Below, in pieces: positions 8,481-16,462 of a stretch of 52,918 nucleotides of DNA. A model generated the notes under the pieces. That model had not been told where the DNA came from. It saw nothing but the letters and a program-made list of their open reading frames with translations, and did no database searches. Source of the DNA: CAYSWS01 sp964434935 (GTDB lineage Bacteria > Patescibacteriota > WWE3 > UBA101185 > UBA10185); assembly GCA_964434935.1 (NCBI GenBank), contig CAYSWS010000005.1, positions 1 to 52,918 of the forward strand, read 5' to 3'. Position 1 is the first letter of the stretch. Every line of letters starts with the position of its first letter. Both the position numbers and the translations under genes were made by a program.

Positions 8481-9269
8481 TTATTCCACCAAAAAGCCGA
8501 ATTCATTGGGCAGATCTATCTTTTTGGTTATTTGCCAACCGGAATCAGTGATGAACTTGGTTATGATCCTGTTTTCTCTGTTTTGAATGTCCAGTTTTTT
8601 AACCATGGCCTCTTTGCTGCCGGTGATAAGGGCGTGGCGGAAAGGCACTTGGGCTATGTGTCCAAGCTGCTCTCGGTGCTGTCTGTACATAACGGGTACA
8701 AGTTTGAGCATGAAAACCAGATCAAATTCAGTTTTGCCATCCGGCAGATAGTATTCCCAGGGATTTTCATTAAGCGGGTAGTTATATAAAACTACTTTGG
8801 CATAGTTTTCCTGCTCAAGCAGTTCATAAGCTTTTTTATCTTTGTCCACCCAGATGTACGTTCTTAGCTTGGGGTATTTGTCAAAGGGGAACGTAGCCGG
8901 GAACAAGCCTCCCCCCAGGTCCAGCACCACCTCCGCTTCTTTAAGATAGCCGTCTATCTGGGAGAAGAGATCGTCCAGAAAGGGCGCCCGTTCACGGGTG
9001 GAGATGTGGGAGTCGGCCAAGTTATCTGCGTTCTTTTGGTAGGTCCTGAGATCGTAGTAAATATCTTTTTTAGCCTTCTTGATAAAATCCTTGAAATCCC
9101 GCGTGCGGTAAACTTCTTTGGCGCTTTTGGCGTTAGAGATAAGCTCTTGCAGAGGCTTGTTCTCTGCCAGCTTCACCCGCAAGCGCTCCAGCGCCTCTTC
9201 TTTAGCTATCTTGTAGGTTTGGCAGATCTTATTTGCTTGCTCTTTCAGTATTTGTTCTTTTAGATCCAC
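8481..9269 (-). CDS. 16S rRNA methyltransferase homologue, FmrO/Arm family
   Basis: A class I SAM methyltransferase. After a helical N-terminal domain (1-85) it has STRER at 90-94, the SAM loop LDLGGGLFPA at 116-125 and DLVFMLKLVPVM at 183-194. From memory, RmtB and relatives, which methylate N7 of G1405 in 16S rRNA and block aminoglycosides, have STKER, a VLDIACGLNPLA loop and DLALIFKLLPLL at matching places, so the family assignment is fairly strong. The substrate in this organism is an inference. It begins at GTG 9269 directly after the protease stop, with a GGAGG that overlaps the end of the protease gene, so translation is coupled. It is 262 residues, against about 250 for RmtB. Confidence 0.75.
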   Translation of the reverse strand: MDLKEQILKEQANKICQTYKIAKEEALERLRVKLAENKPLQELISNAKSAKEVYRTRDFKDFIKKAKKDIYYDLRTYQKNADNLADSHISTRERAPFLDDLFSQIDGYLKEAEVVLDLGGGLFPATFPFDKYPKLRTYIWVDKDKKAYELLEQENYAKVVLYNYPLNENPWEYYLPDGKTEFDLVFMLKLVPVMYRQHREQLGHIAQVPFRHALITGSKEAMVKKLDIQNRENRIITKFITDSGWQITKKIDLPNEFGFLVE

Positions 9270-10580
9270 TTAGTTTTCCTCCGGGTCGATAATTTTCTCG
9301 CACTCTTTCTTTTGCTCTGTATATTTTTCCTGGTGCTCTCCCTCCAGCTTTTCCCAAGATTCAATGCAGTTGTTATAGGCGCTGATGCTGCCCTCAATGT
9401 TGAGTTGGCTGGTCAGCAGAGATATCTCCTTGCTTAAAAAAAGATACTCTTGTTTGAGCTCCAGCACCTGAGCATAGGTCACTTTGGAGTTAGTGTAGCC
9501 GTCCCAAAGTATCTGCGCAATTTCCAGGCTCCTTTCCTGTTTTTCCAGTAGATCATCCAGCTTGTTCTGATCGACGAAATCAGATTTTTTGGCTTTTTTC
9601 CAGCTATTGAGAACAGCCTGATCATAAAGTTTCCTATCTTCCCAGAATAACACTTGGTCATAATTGTAGGCTACAAAAGAACCGGGGTTAAGGTGTTCTT
9701 TTTCAGCTTCCGTTTGGTTTTGATCGCTGGCGCCTTCTACAGCCGGGCTTTCCGGGTTGATCTTTTCCGTGGGGATCTTGGGAGAGCCGTCATCCTCCGC
9801 CATAAGTTCTTCGATGATGCCGCGGGCGTAGTCCGAGGATATGGCATAACCTATGCCTTCGGAGGGAGCGTTCTGGTCTATCCAGGTGACCTTAGAGGTA
9901 TTGATGCCCACCACGCCACACTTGTTTATGAGAGGGCCGCCGGAGTTTCCGGGATTGATGGGGGTATCGGTTTGGATCATGGGCACGCCATCATCTTTGA
10001 GATAAACATAACGGGAAAATATGCCCTTAGTGATGGTCGATTCTCCGTAAGGGCTGCTGGGCCAGCCTATGGCGAAAACATTTTCCGCCAGGTCCAGATC
10101 CCGGCTGTCGGCCCAGCGGCAACCGGGCAGGCGGTCGTTGAGGCGGATGACGGCCAGATCGTTCTCTAAGGACAGTCCGGCAATACGCGAAGAATGGAAG
10201 CGGCCTTCGTAAAAGACGTTGGCGTAGCCGGTCTCGTAGTTGTCTATGACATGGTAGTTGGTGATGAGGTAATTGCCTGATTGGTTGACAAAGCCGGTGC
10301 CGTGTTTCTCCACATCTCCAATAAGTAAAGAACATTCTTTGGCTTGTTTAAGGGCGTCTCTTTCCAGACAGGTGTTTTGAGGTGCATCCTGGACCGGTTG
10401 GTCGGTGGGAGGCACCGGAGAAGTTTTTTTGGTCAACAGGTTTGAGAGCGTGGGCATGAAGGACGGAAGTTTGGTATTTTTCGAAAACAGCAGTAATATA
10501 GTGCCAACCAATATTATAATAACGGCGGATATAAGGAGGGCAGTTGCTAAAGTTTTTAACAACCTGGCTGCGCTTTGCAT
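9270..10580 (-). CDS. membrane-anchored trypsin-like serine protease (DegP/S1C type)
   Basis: One N-terminal membrane helix (residues 12-32), a Pro-rich linker, then a chymotrypsin-fold protease with the full triad: H110 in TNYHVID, D141 in ENDLAVI and S213 in PGNSGGPL. There is no PDZ domain, unlike DegP; the last 130 residues are a charged helical, probably coiled-coil, region ending in several Cys. Predicted to cut misfolded or specific surface proteins outside the membrane. The -10 box TAAAAT ends eight bases before the ATG. The rRNA methyltransferase follows with no spacing. Confidence 0.88.
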   Translation of the reverse strand: MQSAARLLKTLATALLISAVIIILVGTILLLFSKNTKLPSFMPTLSNLLTKKTSPVPPTDQPVQDAPQNTCLERDALKQAKECSLLIGDVEKHGTGFVNQSGNYLITNYHVIDNYETGYANVFYEGRFHSSRIAGLSLENDLAVIRLNDRLPGCRWADSRDLDLAENVFAIGWPSSPYGESTITKGIFSRYVYLKDDGVPMIQTDTPINPGNSGGPLINKCGVVGINTSKVTWIDQNAPSEGIGYAISSDYARGIIEELMAEDDGSPKIPTEKINPESPAVEGASDQNQTEAEKEHLNPGSFVAYNYDQVLFWEDRKLYDQAVLNSWKKAKKSDFVDQNKLDDLLEKQERSLEIAQILWDGYTNSKVTYAQVLELKQEYLFLSKEISLLTSQLNIEGSISAYNNCIESWEKLEGEHQEKYTEQKKECEKIIDPEEN

Positions 10581-10598
10581 GTGGTGCTATTTTACCAC

Positions 10599-11105
10599 TT
10601 AGGTCAGGTCCAAGATCTCCGATTTTACAAGTTTTTGGTAGTCTGCCACATCAATGGCTATGGATACTCTCTTGTCTCCGGCATTGAAAATTACCTTATT
10701 ATTATCGAAAACTTTTTTGTCCGTATAAACTTTCAAGCCAAACAAATTACCAAAGGGCGGCACCCCACCCACTTTAACGCCCTCAGTTATGTCTGCCACT
10801 TCTTCTTCGGTGGCAAATCTGATATCTTTGGCCTGGAAAAGCTCCTTGGTCTTGGCAAAATCGAATCTTTTATCACCGGGCACAACCAGCATGCAGAAAT
10901 ACTTTTTCCCGCCGTACTGCCTGATGCGGACAATGAGAGCCTTAGCCCCTTGCGAGAGTGTATATTTATCCGGCCTGACCCTGGCCGCTTCCTCGCTGGT
11001 GCGGACGGGTTCGTGCTCTAAGTAGTCGTAGCTCATGCCGTTTTTTTCCAACAAGTTCTTAATCTCGCTCACGCATTTATGGATAGGCGAAGTATCTTTG
11101 GTCAT
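10599..11105 (-). CDS. YbaK/EbsC-type aminoacyl-tRNA deacylase
   Basis: A 168-residue YbaK/ProX fold protein, a family that hydrolyses mischarged tRNA such as Cys- or Ala-tRNA(Pro). Family marks are YLEHEPVRTSEEAARVR near the start, VPGDKRFDFAK in the middle with the conserved lysine, and GGVPPFGNLFGLKVYTD near residue 115. A -10 box TAAAAT is six bases before the ATG with no Shine-Dalgarno. It stands alone between two minus-strand units. Confidence 0.85.
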   Translation of the reverse strand: MTKDTSPIHKCVSEIKNLLEKNGMSYDYLEHEPVRTSEEAARVRPDKYTLSQGAKALIVRIRQYGGKKYFCMLVVPGDKRFDFAKTKELFQAKDIRFATEEEVADITEGVKVGGVPPFGNLFGLKVYTDKKVFDNNKVIFNAGDKRVSIAIDVADYQKLVKSEILDLT

Positions 11106-11120
11106 AGGTAGATTTTAACA

Positions 11121-12260
11121 TCAAGGTAAAGGAGTCTGGCCGGGGTTTTGCGAGAATAAAGCTTTGGCTGTATCCCAGAAGTAGGGATTATCGTTGACGT
11201 ATTTTTCCCAGTACCACCATTCGGCTCCCCAGAAGTAGTAATCCCTAAAACCGGCTTTTTGGGCATAGCTGATGGTGTCCAGGAACTGGTGTCTGGACAT
11301 GGTCTTGTCCTTTTCTTTTTGCGAAAGTTGACTGTTGAGGGCCGGGCCCCAGGGTTCGGCTTGAAGCTCAGTGACAATGATGTTCTGGTGGGGCACCATA
11401 GTAAGGTCCGCCTTTATCTTATAGGTCCAGTGGGCCAAAGGATATTTAAAGTAAATGAAATTTCCCAAAAAGACGTGCCAGAAATCGTACCAAACCTTTC
11501 TATACATGGAAATGCCTAAATAATCTCCCGCTTGGTAGGCAGGAAACCAGAAGCCTCCCTCACCGCTGTCCTGCACTAAGATCGGTCTTTTGTCCAAGGA
11601 CCTCACGATCTCGATCTCTTTAAGGACAGTGTCTTTTTGCAGGAGAGGATTTTGACATTCACCGAACTTAAAGAAAGGCTCGTTCTCTACCTGCCACATG
11701 ACAATATTGTCGTAGTCTTTGAGCGTTTCCGTAGCGATCTTCACATATTCCAGCAGTTCCACATTCTGTACTTGGGGATTGTCCAGTTTTTCCCACCAGG
11801 CAGGTTGGAAGCATTCTGGGTAGCGGGGAACTTTCCTGCCTATGGTCATGATAACGTTAACATCCCTAAGTTCTGCCTGGTCAAGCTGCCAAATGATGTC
11901 CGAAAAATCATATTGGTCGCGCTCAGCTTCTACATCGTCCCAGTAAGCTACAAGTCTTAAATTCTTCACTTCCAGATCGTCCAGCACGCTCAGATAGACA
12001 GTTTTCCAGTTGAGGTCAAGCTGCTTGGCATACTTTTTGCTGAATGTAATGCCATAATTGACGTTCTCTTGGACCTGAGGTCTGTAAATGAAATATATGA
12101 TCAGGGGGGAAAGTAGTAATAAAAGCAGTAGCACACAAAAGACTTTAATAATGTGCAGGGAGAAAAGTTTACGGAATAATTTCTTAGCTGTTCTTAACTC
12201 TCTGACCTCCTCAGTAGTGCGTTTTCTTCTTAATTTGGTAAGTAATTTGGGCAGCTTCAT
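11121..12260 (-). CDS. membrane-anchored clan A glycoside hydrolase (cellulase-like)
   Basis: A short basic cytoplasmic tail, one membrane helix at about 40-62, then an extracellular TIM-barrel. WQVENEPF holds the acid/base Glu and VTELQAEPWG the nucleophile Glu, the spacing expected of clan GH-A enzymes (GH5, GH42 or similar). The exact family and substrate cannot be fixed by eye. It is coded immediately after the GH1 gene (TAGATG), so a cytoplasmic and a surface glycosidase are made together. Confidence 0.7.
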   Translation of the reverse strand: MKLPKLLTKLRRKRTTEEVRELRTAKKLFRKLFSLHIIKVFCVLLLLLLLSPLIIYFIYRPQVQENVNYGITFSKKYAKQLDLNWKTVYLSVLDDLEVKNLRLVAYWDDVEAERDQYDFSDIIWQLDQAELRDVNVIMTIGRKVPRYPECFQPAWWEKLDNPQVQNVELLEYVKIATETLKDYDNIVMWQVENEPFFKFGECQNPLLQKDTVLKEIEIVRSLDKRPILVQDSGEGGFWFPAYQAGDYLGISMYRKVWYDFWHVFLGNFIYFKYPLAHWTYKIKADLTMVPHQNIIVTELQAEPWGPALNSQLSQKEKDKTMSRHQFLDTISYAQKAGFRDYYFWGAEWWYWEKYVNDNPYFWDTAKALFSQNPGQTPLP

Positions 12261-13484
12261 CTACTTATTTATAGTACCACTTTTGCAGATCTTTGCGTAA
12301 GCGTAGAATGACTGTCTGGGCCTTCTCTGCAGGTTATTCTCACGGTCGATCTCCACCAGCCCGAAGCGCGGCCAGAAGCCTTCGTGCCACTCAAAGTTAT
12401 CCAACAAAGACCAATGAAAGTAACCCCTAAGGGGCACGCCTTCCTCCAGCGCCTCAGCACATTGTCCCAGGATCTCTTCCATGTACTTGGTGCGATACTT
12501 GTCTTGAGCGTCCGCCAAGCCGTTTTCGGTGATGTAGATAGGCAAGTGGTACTTTTTCAAACTAAGAAGTACCTTTTTAAGGCCAGAAGCTTCCAACCAC
12601 CAGCCCATATCAGAAACCCTATCATTGGGATTTGCCCTGGGGCTAAAGTATTTAACGTAGTTGGTGAAGTAGTAGTTCAAGCCGAGAACATCCAAGTTCT
12701 TTCTTATTGGCCTCAAAAAATAATCATTATTTAAATATCTAAGCAGCTTGGAGAAAATAGCATCAAGCGGATTTTTATTGTCAGGAGATCTTTGGTACCA
12801 GGATATGTTTTTTACTATACCTACCTTGTGATCTCCAGCACTTTTGATAGCTTTGTATGCTAGATTGTGCGCTCGTATCATGTTGATCTGCACCACGTTT
12901 ACCTTAAATGGATCTCGGCTTTGAGGCGGCCATTTTCCTAACAGAAAAGACATGACGGAATACACTTGGGGCTCATTAATGGTCAGATATACATCCACCA
13001 AGTCCCCAAACTCTTCAGCGCACTTTTTGGCATAACGGGCAAATAGTTTTGGTGTTCTCATGCTTACCCAGCCGCCGCGGTTATACAGCCACACCGGATT
13101 TGTGAAATGATGCAGGGTGACAAATGTCTTTAAGCCTCTATCTTTGGCTGCCTTGATCATTTTTTTGTAATGGTTCAGCTCCTTTTGATCGAACATGCCG
13201 GGTGCCGGCTCTATCCTAGCCCACTCCACACCAAATCTGATGGCGTTGTTGTTCAGCTGCACGGCCAGATCGAAATCTTCTTCATATCTATGATAAGAAT
13301 CGCAGGCCTCCAGACTGGGTTCAAGTGGCCACTGCGCTTTGCCAAAACTCAGTGCGACTTGCTCTTTCCCGCGGTTGCGGTGCTCCCACAACCACCAGTC
13401 GCTGTTTAGGTTGTTACCTTCTATTTGGTAGGCAGAAGTAGCCGTTCCCCATAAGAAATCTTTGGGAAATGTATAGCTGCTCAT
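12261..13484 (-). CDS. GH1 family beta-glycosidase
   Basis: Cuts beta-glucosides or beta-galactosides; no signal peptide, so cytoplasmic. The GH1 N-terminal mark FLWGTATSAYQIEG is present, with acid/base E171 in TINEPQ and nucleophile E320 in ITENGLAD. At 407 residues it is slightly short for GH1 (about 450). Start ATG 13484 puts FPKDFLWG at the usual place; the frame extends five codons further to a TTG. TATACT ends six bases before the ATG, and there is no Shine-Dalgarno, so the mRNA is probably leaderless. Confidence 0.92.
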   Translation of the reverse strand: MSSYTFPKDFLWGTATSAYQIEGNNLNSDWWLWEHRNRGKEQVALSFGKAQWPLEPSLEACDSYHRYEEDFDLAVQLNNNAIRFGVEWARIEPAPGMFDQKELNHYKKMIKAAKDRGLKTFVTLHHFTNPVWLYNRGGWVSMRTPKLFARYAKKCAEEFGDLVDVYLTINEPQVYSVMSFLLGKWPPQSRDPFKVNVVQINMIRAHNLAYKAIKSAGDHKVGIVKNISWYQRSPDNKNPLDAIFSKLLRYLNNDYFLRPIRKNLDVLGLNYYFTNYVKYFSPRANPNDRVSDMGWWLEASGLKKVLLSLKKYHLPIYITENGLADAQDKYRTKYMEEILGQCAEALEEGVPLRGYFHWSLLDNFEWHEGFWPRFGLVEIDRENNLQRRPRQSFYAYAKICKSGTINK

Positions 13485-13525
13485 ATGAATAGTATACAAT
13501 CACGAGGGATATTTTACTTTTAGAT

Positions 13526-14347
13526 CTAGCGCTCTATAATCTGGCCGCTGGGCTCGTCATAACATTGGGGCACCATTTCCACCGGGAAGTCATAGGGCTC
13601 TATATCAGCACAGTAAATAACACCATTCCCGTCGAAGACCAACGCCCACTCGCCGTTCTCATCTTTGGCGGCGAGGAAAGCGCCCACATTTCCGGGTGTG
13701 GGCTGCTCCTCGTCAGGCTCAATGAATTGCACGCTGCCGGAAATATGATTGGGTGTACTCTGAATGATATCCACGTAAACGGTGGAAACGTCTCTTTGAT
13801 ATTTTTCGGAGAAAAGTGTTTTTACGATATTTTCTTGGGCTGTTTTTTGCAGACCTTCCAGATCGAGCAGTCCGCAGTTTATTAGTATTTGAGATGCAGG
13901 AATAGGGATATTTACCAGGCAAGCCACTCCAGTTTTATAAAAACCATATATTTGAGCCTCGTCTCCCAGAGCTAGATTATAGGCGTCTTGCTCAAAGCCA
14001 TTTTGTTCGAATACGGCCAGCACGGCATCCTGTGTGAGGTCGTCTGCTTGTTCAAGGGTCAGGCCTTGGCCCAAGACCTCAATTTTTTCATTTTCCGTGT
14101 TCCATGAAAAATCAGTATTTCCTAGGTCAAGACGGTCCAGATTTAATGCCTGCCCCATGAGCTTGAACCAGTCCTCGACCCGCGTATCCGCCGGCTCTTC
14201 AGGCAAACGGACCGATTGGGTTTCGGGAATAACTTCTTTATCATCACTTTTTAATTTAAAATTTGCTTGGGAAATCATGTAGATGCCACCGGCACCCACA
14301 AAGATAATGAGGAGGGCAGTTATCAAAGCTGCGATTTTAGTTTTCAT
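13526..14347 (-). CDS. hypothetical membrane-anchored protein
   Basis: I do not recognise this 273-residue protein. It has one N-terminal membrane helix (5-27) that could also act as an uncleaved signal, then an acidic extracellular part with several cysteines (ACLVN, NCGLL, YCADI, QCYDE) that may pair outside the cell. It follows the 58-residue membrane protein by three bases and shares its promoter. Confidence 0.7.
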   Translation of the reverse strand: MKTKIAALITALLIIFVGAGGIYMISQANFKLKSDDKEVIPETQSVRLPEEPADTRVEDWFKLMGQALNLDRLDLGNTDFSWNTENEKIEVLGQGLTLEQADDLTQDAVLAVFEQNGFEQDAYNLALGDEAQIYGFYKTGVACLVNIPIPASQILINCGLLDLEGLQKTAQENIVKTLFSEKYQRDVSTVYVDIIQSTPNHISGSVQFIEPDEEQPTPGNVGAFLAAKDENGEWALVFDGNGVIYCADIEPYDFPVEMVPQCYDEPSGQIIER

Positions 14348-14350
14348 CCG

Positions 14351-14527
14351 TTATTTTTCTTTGGACAGAAACTGCAAAAACATTATGGCGTATACGATCA
14401 CGCTGAAAAAGAGCGCAACCCAGCCATACATGATTAAGCCCTCATTATTGGATCTGATAGCATCCAGGGACATAACGTCCACGGCTATCAGAACTAACAG
14501 TGATACAGGCAGTATTAATTTCTTCAC
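14351..14527 (-). CDS. small two-helix membrane protein (58 aa)
   Basis: Two predicted membrane helices (about 3-20 and 33-53) joined by a polar loop; function unknown. The frame is open further upstream, but a -10 box TATAAT ends exactly six bases before a GTG that opens a typical membrane protein start (MKKLILPVSLL), so I place the start at GTG 14527. The next gene follows three bases after the stop. Confidence 0.6.
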   Translation of the reverse strand: MKKLILPVSLLVLIAVDVMSLDAIRSNNEGLIMYGWVALFFSVIVYAIMFLQFLSKEK

Positions 14528-14563
14528 GGATATATTATATAGATTTTTTAGGAGAAAAGTAAA

Positions 14564-14621
14564 CACCCAGCCAAAATTCGTATTGCACAACCTTTGCAGG
14601 TTGACGAATCTGGGCTGGGTG
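14564..14621 (-). terminator. terminator of the small lipoprotein gene
   Basis: CACCCAGCC pairs with GGCTGGGTG, with inner pairs ATTCGT/ACGAAT and AACCT/AGGTT. Read on the minus strand it follows the lipoprotein stop and ends in GTTTACTTTT. Confidence 0.55.
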
Positions 14622-14631
14622 GTAAAGGGGG

Positions 14632-14961
14632 TTAGGGGTTATGAAGGCGGACTTCGCTTCCATATATATACCCTTTTTTGAACTCACCGTTTTCGCAGGG
14701 GAAGCTGCTTCCCGATAAAGGTTTTACGGTGAGGGTTTGTTCCTGGTGGGTCGATCCTTCTCTGTGTAGCACAGTACCAATAGAGCTCACCACAGCGATT
14801 GTGTCAATAGTGACCTTGCAACTGTCGTAGCTGCCGGGATTGATGACAGAACCTTTTCTGATGAAAACTGTGTCTCCACTTTCGTAACCTAAAAATGGTT
14901 TACCACATGACGACAAGACAATGGTGATCATGGCCAGGAGAACAAAAAGCGCCCTTTTCAT
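14632..14961 (-). CDS. small lipoprotein
   Basis: A 109-residue protein with a lipoprotein signal peptide: basic start, hydrophobic core and a lipobox LSSC near residue 19. The mature part has two more Cys (DSCKV, PCENG) that could form a disulfide. Function unknown. ATG 14961 is chosen because a GGAGG stands seven bases before it; the frame extends 13 codons further without support. Its promoter is a TTGACC/TATAAT pair with 17-bp spacing, giving a leader of about 50 nt. Confidence 0.75.
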   Translation of the reverse strand: MKRALFVLLAMITIVLSSCGKPFLGYESGDTVFIRKGSVINPGSYDSCKVTIDTIAVVSSIGTVLHREGSTHQEQTLTVKPLSGSSFPCENGEFKKGYIYGSEVRLHNP

Positions 14962-15015
14962 TTTAGGCCTCCAATTTGAGATAAACGAAGATAGCGCCAA
15001 TTCCGACTAGCAATA

Positions 15016-15044
15016 ATTATACCCTATAGTACTAAAAGGGTCAA
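15016..15044 (-). promoter_or_regulatory. promoter of the small lipoprotein gene
   Basis: TTGACC (15044-15039) and TATAAT (15021-15016) are 17 bp apart. The spacer holds ACTATAGGG, a version of a motif seen at other promoters in this window. Confidence 0.7.
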
Positions 15045-15051
15045 GATGAAG

Positions 15052-16416
15052 TTAGAGGAAAAAGTAGCCTAAAAAGCTAGCCAGGATAACAAATAATGAG
15101 GCAAATAACAGTTTTATGGAAAACTCTTTTTTAGCTTGCGCGAGCGAGAACACACATTTACTAAGTAGGTTTGTGGCGTTGACAAAAAGCAGAACCAGCA
15201 GCGCCGCCTGAGGAGAAATGACTTTACCGGCCAGCTCAGCTAAGTTGATCACCACCGCGTGTATGCCTGAAAGAGAAGCAATTATAGAAGTAGTCAAAAA
15301 GCCTGATTGTCCCCACAAAATAAGAGCGGATTTAGTGAATATTCTTACCAGAATCAGCAGTATGCCAAAACTAAAGGCGTGCTTGATGGAAAAAACTTCT
15401 TTTTCACCCAGATAGCAGAAACTTCCCTCCTGGCCTTCTGCTATGACCATCATCTTTTTTCTGTCCTTAAGATGGAAAAAAAGAGTGGTGATAATGGTGG
15501 AAATGATTATGACCATGAGCACCGGTGTTATGGAGGCCAGCCAGCGGCTGTTCAGGGGTGCCAGCAGGAAAAATATCTGAAAAAAGCTGGTCAGATTGGC
15601 AATAGTGGCGGCGGTGACAAGTTCGTTGACGTTGGGGTCCGTTTTGCTGCGGTGAGCCAGGGATTGTATGGTCGAAGTAGACGAAACAAATCCCCCTACG
15701 GCACTGGTCATGAGCACGCCTTTGTTCTTGCCCAATATCTTAGCCAGCACGTGCCCAAAAATGTCTATGCCGGTGATCAAGGCCACAATGAACCAAAGCC
15801 TGAAAGGATTTATGATCTCCAGTTGTTCGAAAAAGCCCATATTGGCGTGATAGGCTTCCAGCACTTTGCGTATGGACTGGGAATCGGCCAGATGGTACGA
15901 ATGATTGGGCAAGAAAGGTAGTATGACCAGAGCAATGATGGCAAAGCCTATGAAAGCATTGATTTCCGATCTTTTTACTCCCAGCACAAAGGAATGGCTC
16001 TTCTCTTTCAAGGATAAAATAAGTTCAATAACGATGCTTATGGCAATGACCAGCTGAATGGGCATGATGTTCGAAGTGACAAAGTAGCCGATCAAAAATG
16101 AAAAGACGGCCCCTAGCTCTGTGGTCAGTCCCATGGATTTGATCATCCAGCCCCCCACGCCGTAATAAATAAAAATAAGAACAAAAAAAGAAACGGTGAT
16201 GATGACGGAAAGGCTATTATATCCGAATAAAAATAACAGGCCTGATATAGCTCCCAGCAGCGAAATGAGCGAATACGTCCTAATACCCCAGGTGTCGCCT
16301 CTGGCCATGTATTTTTCTTTCTCCTCTGTACCTGGTGCTGAGCCTCTTTCTAAACCTATCATGCCTCCCAAAACAATAGCCAACAGGAGTTTTAAGGGCA
16401 GGGCAAGGGTTTCCAT
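15052..16416 (-). CDS. MgtC/SapB and DUF4010 membrane protein
   Basis: A 454-residue membrane protein with about 12 helices. The N-terminal part has the MgtC-like marks LLLAIVLGGMIGLERG and RTYSLISLLGAISG; the C-terminal two thirds fit the DUF4010 domain usually fused to it (AVGGFVSSTSTIQSLA). The family has been linked to magnesium and surface stress but has no firm biochemical role. TATAGT ends six bases before the ATG, again leaderless in form. Confidence 0.82.
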   Translation of the reverse strand: METLALPLKLLLAIVLGGMIGLERGSAPGTEEKEKYMARGDTWGIRTYSLISLLGAISGLLFLFGYNSLSVIITVSFFVLIFIYYGVGGWMIKSMGLTTELGAVFSFLIGYFVTSNIMPIQLVIAISIVIELILSLKEKSHSFVLGVKRSEINAFIGFAIIALVILPFLPNHSYHLADSQSIRKVLEAYHANMGFFEQLEIINPFRLWFIVALITGIDIFGHVLAKILGKNKGVLMTSAVGGFVSSTSTIQSLAHRSKTDPNVNELVTAATIANLTSFFQIFFLLAPLNSRWLASITPVLMVIIISTIITTLFFHLKDRKKMMVIAEGQEGSFCYLGEKEVFSIKHAFSFGILLILVRIFTKSALILWGQSGFLTTSIIASLSGIHAVVINLAELAGKVISPQAALLVLLFVNATNLLSKCVFSLAQAKKEFSIKLLFASLFVILASFLGYFFL

Positions 16417-16462
16417 GTTTTAACTATAGAAGAGTGGGCGAAGTTTGTCTATCAAGCTTGCG

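Noticed and set aside
9654..10169. 171-codon open frame opposite the serine protease
   Set aside because: It has no start signal, and it runs across the protease catalytic region, which is clearly the coded protein.
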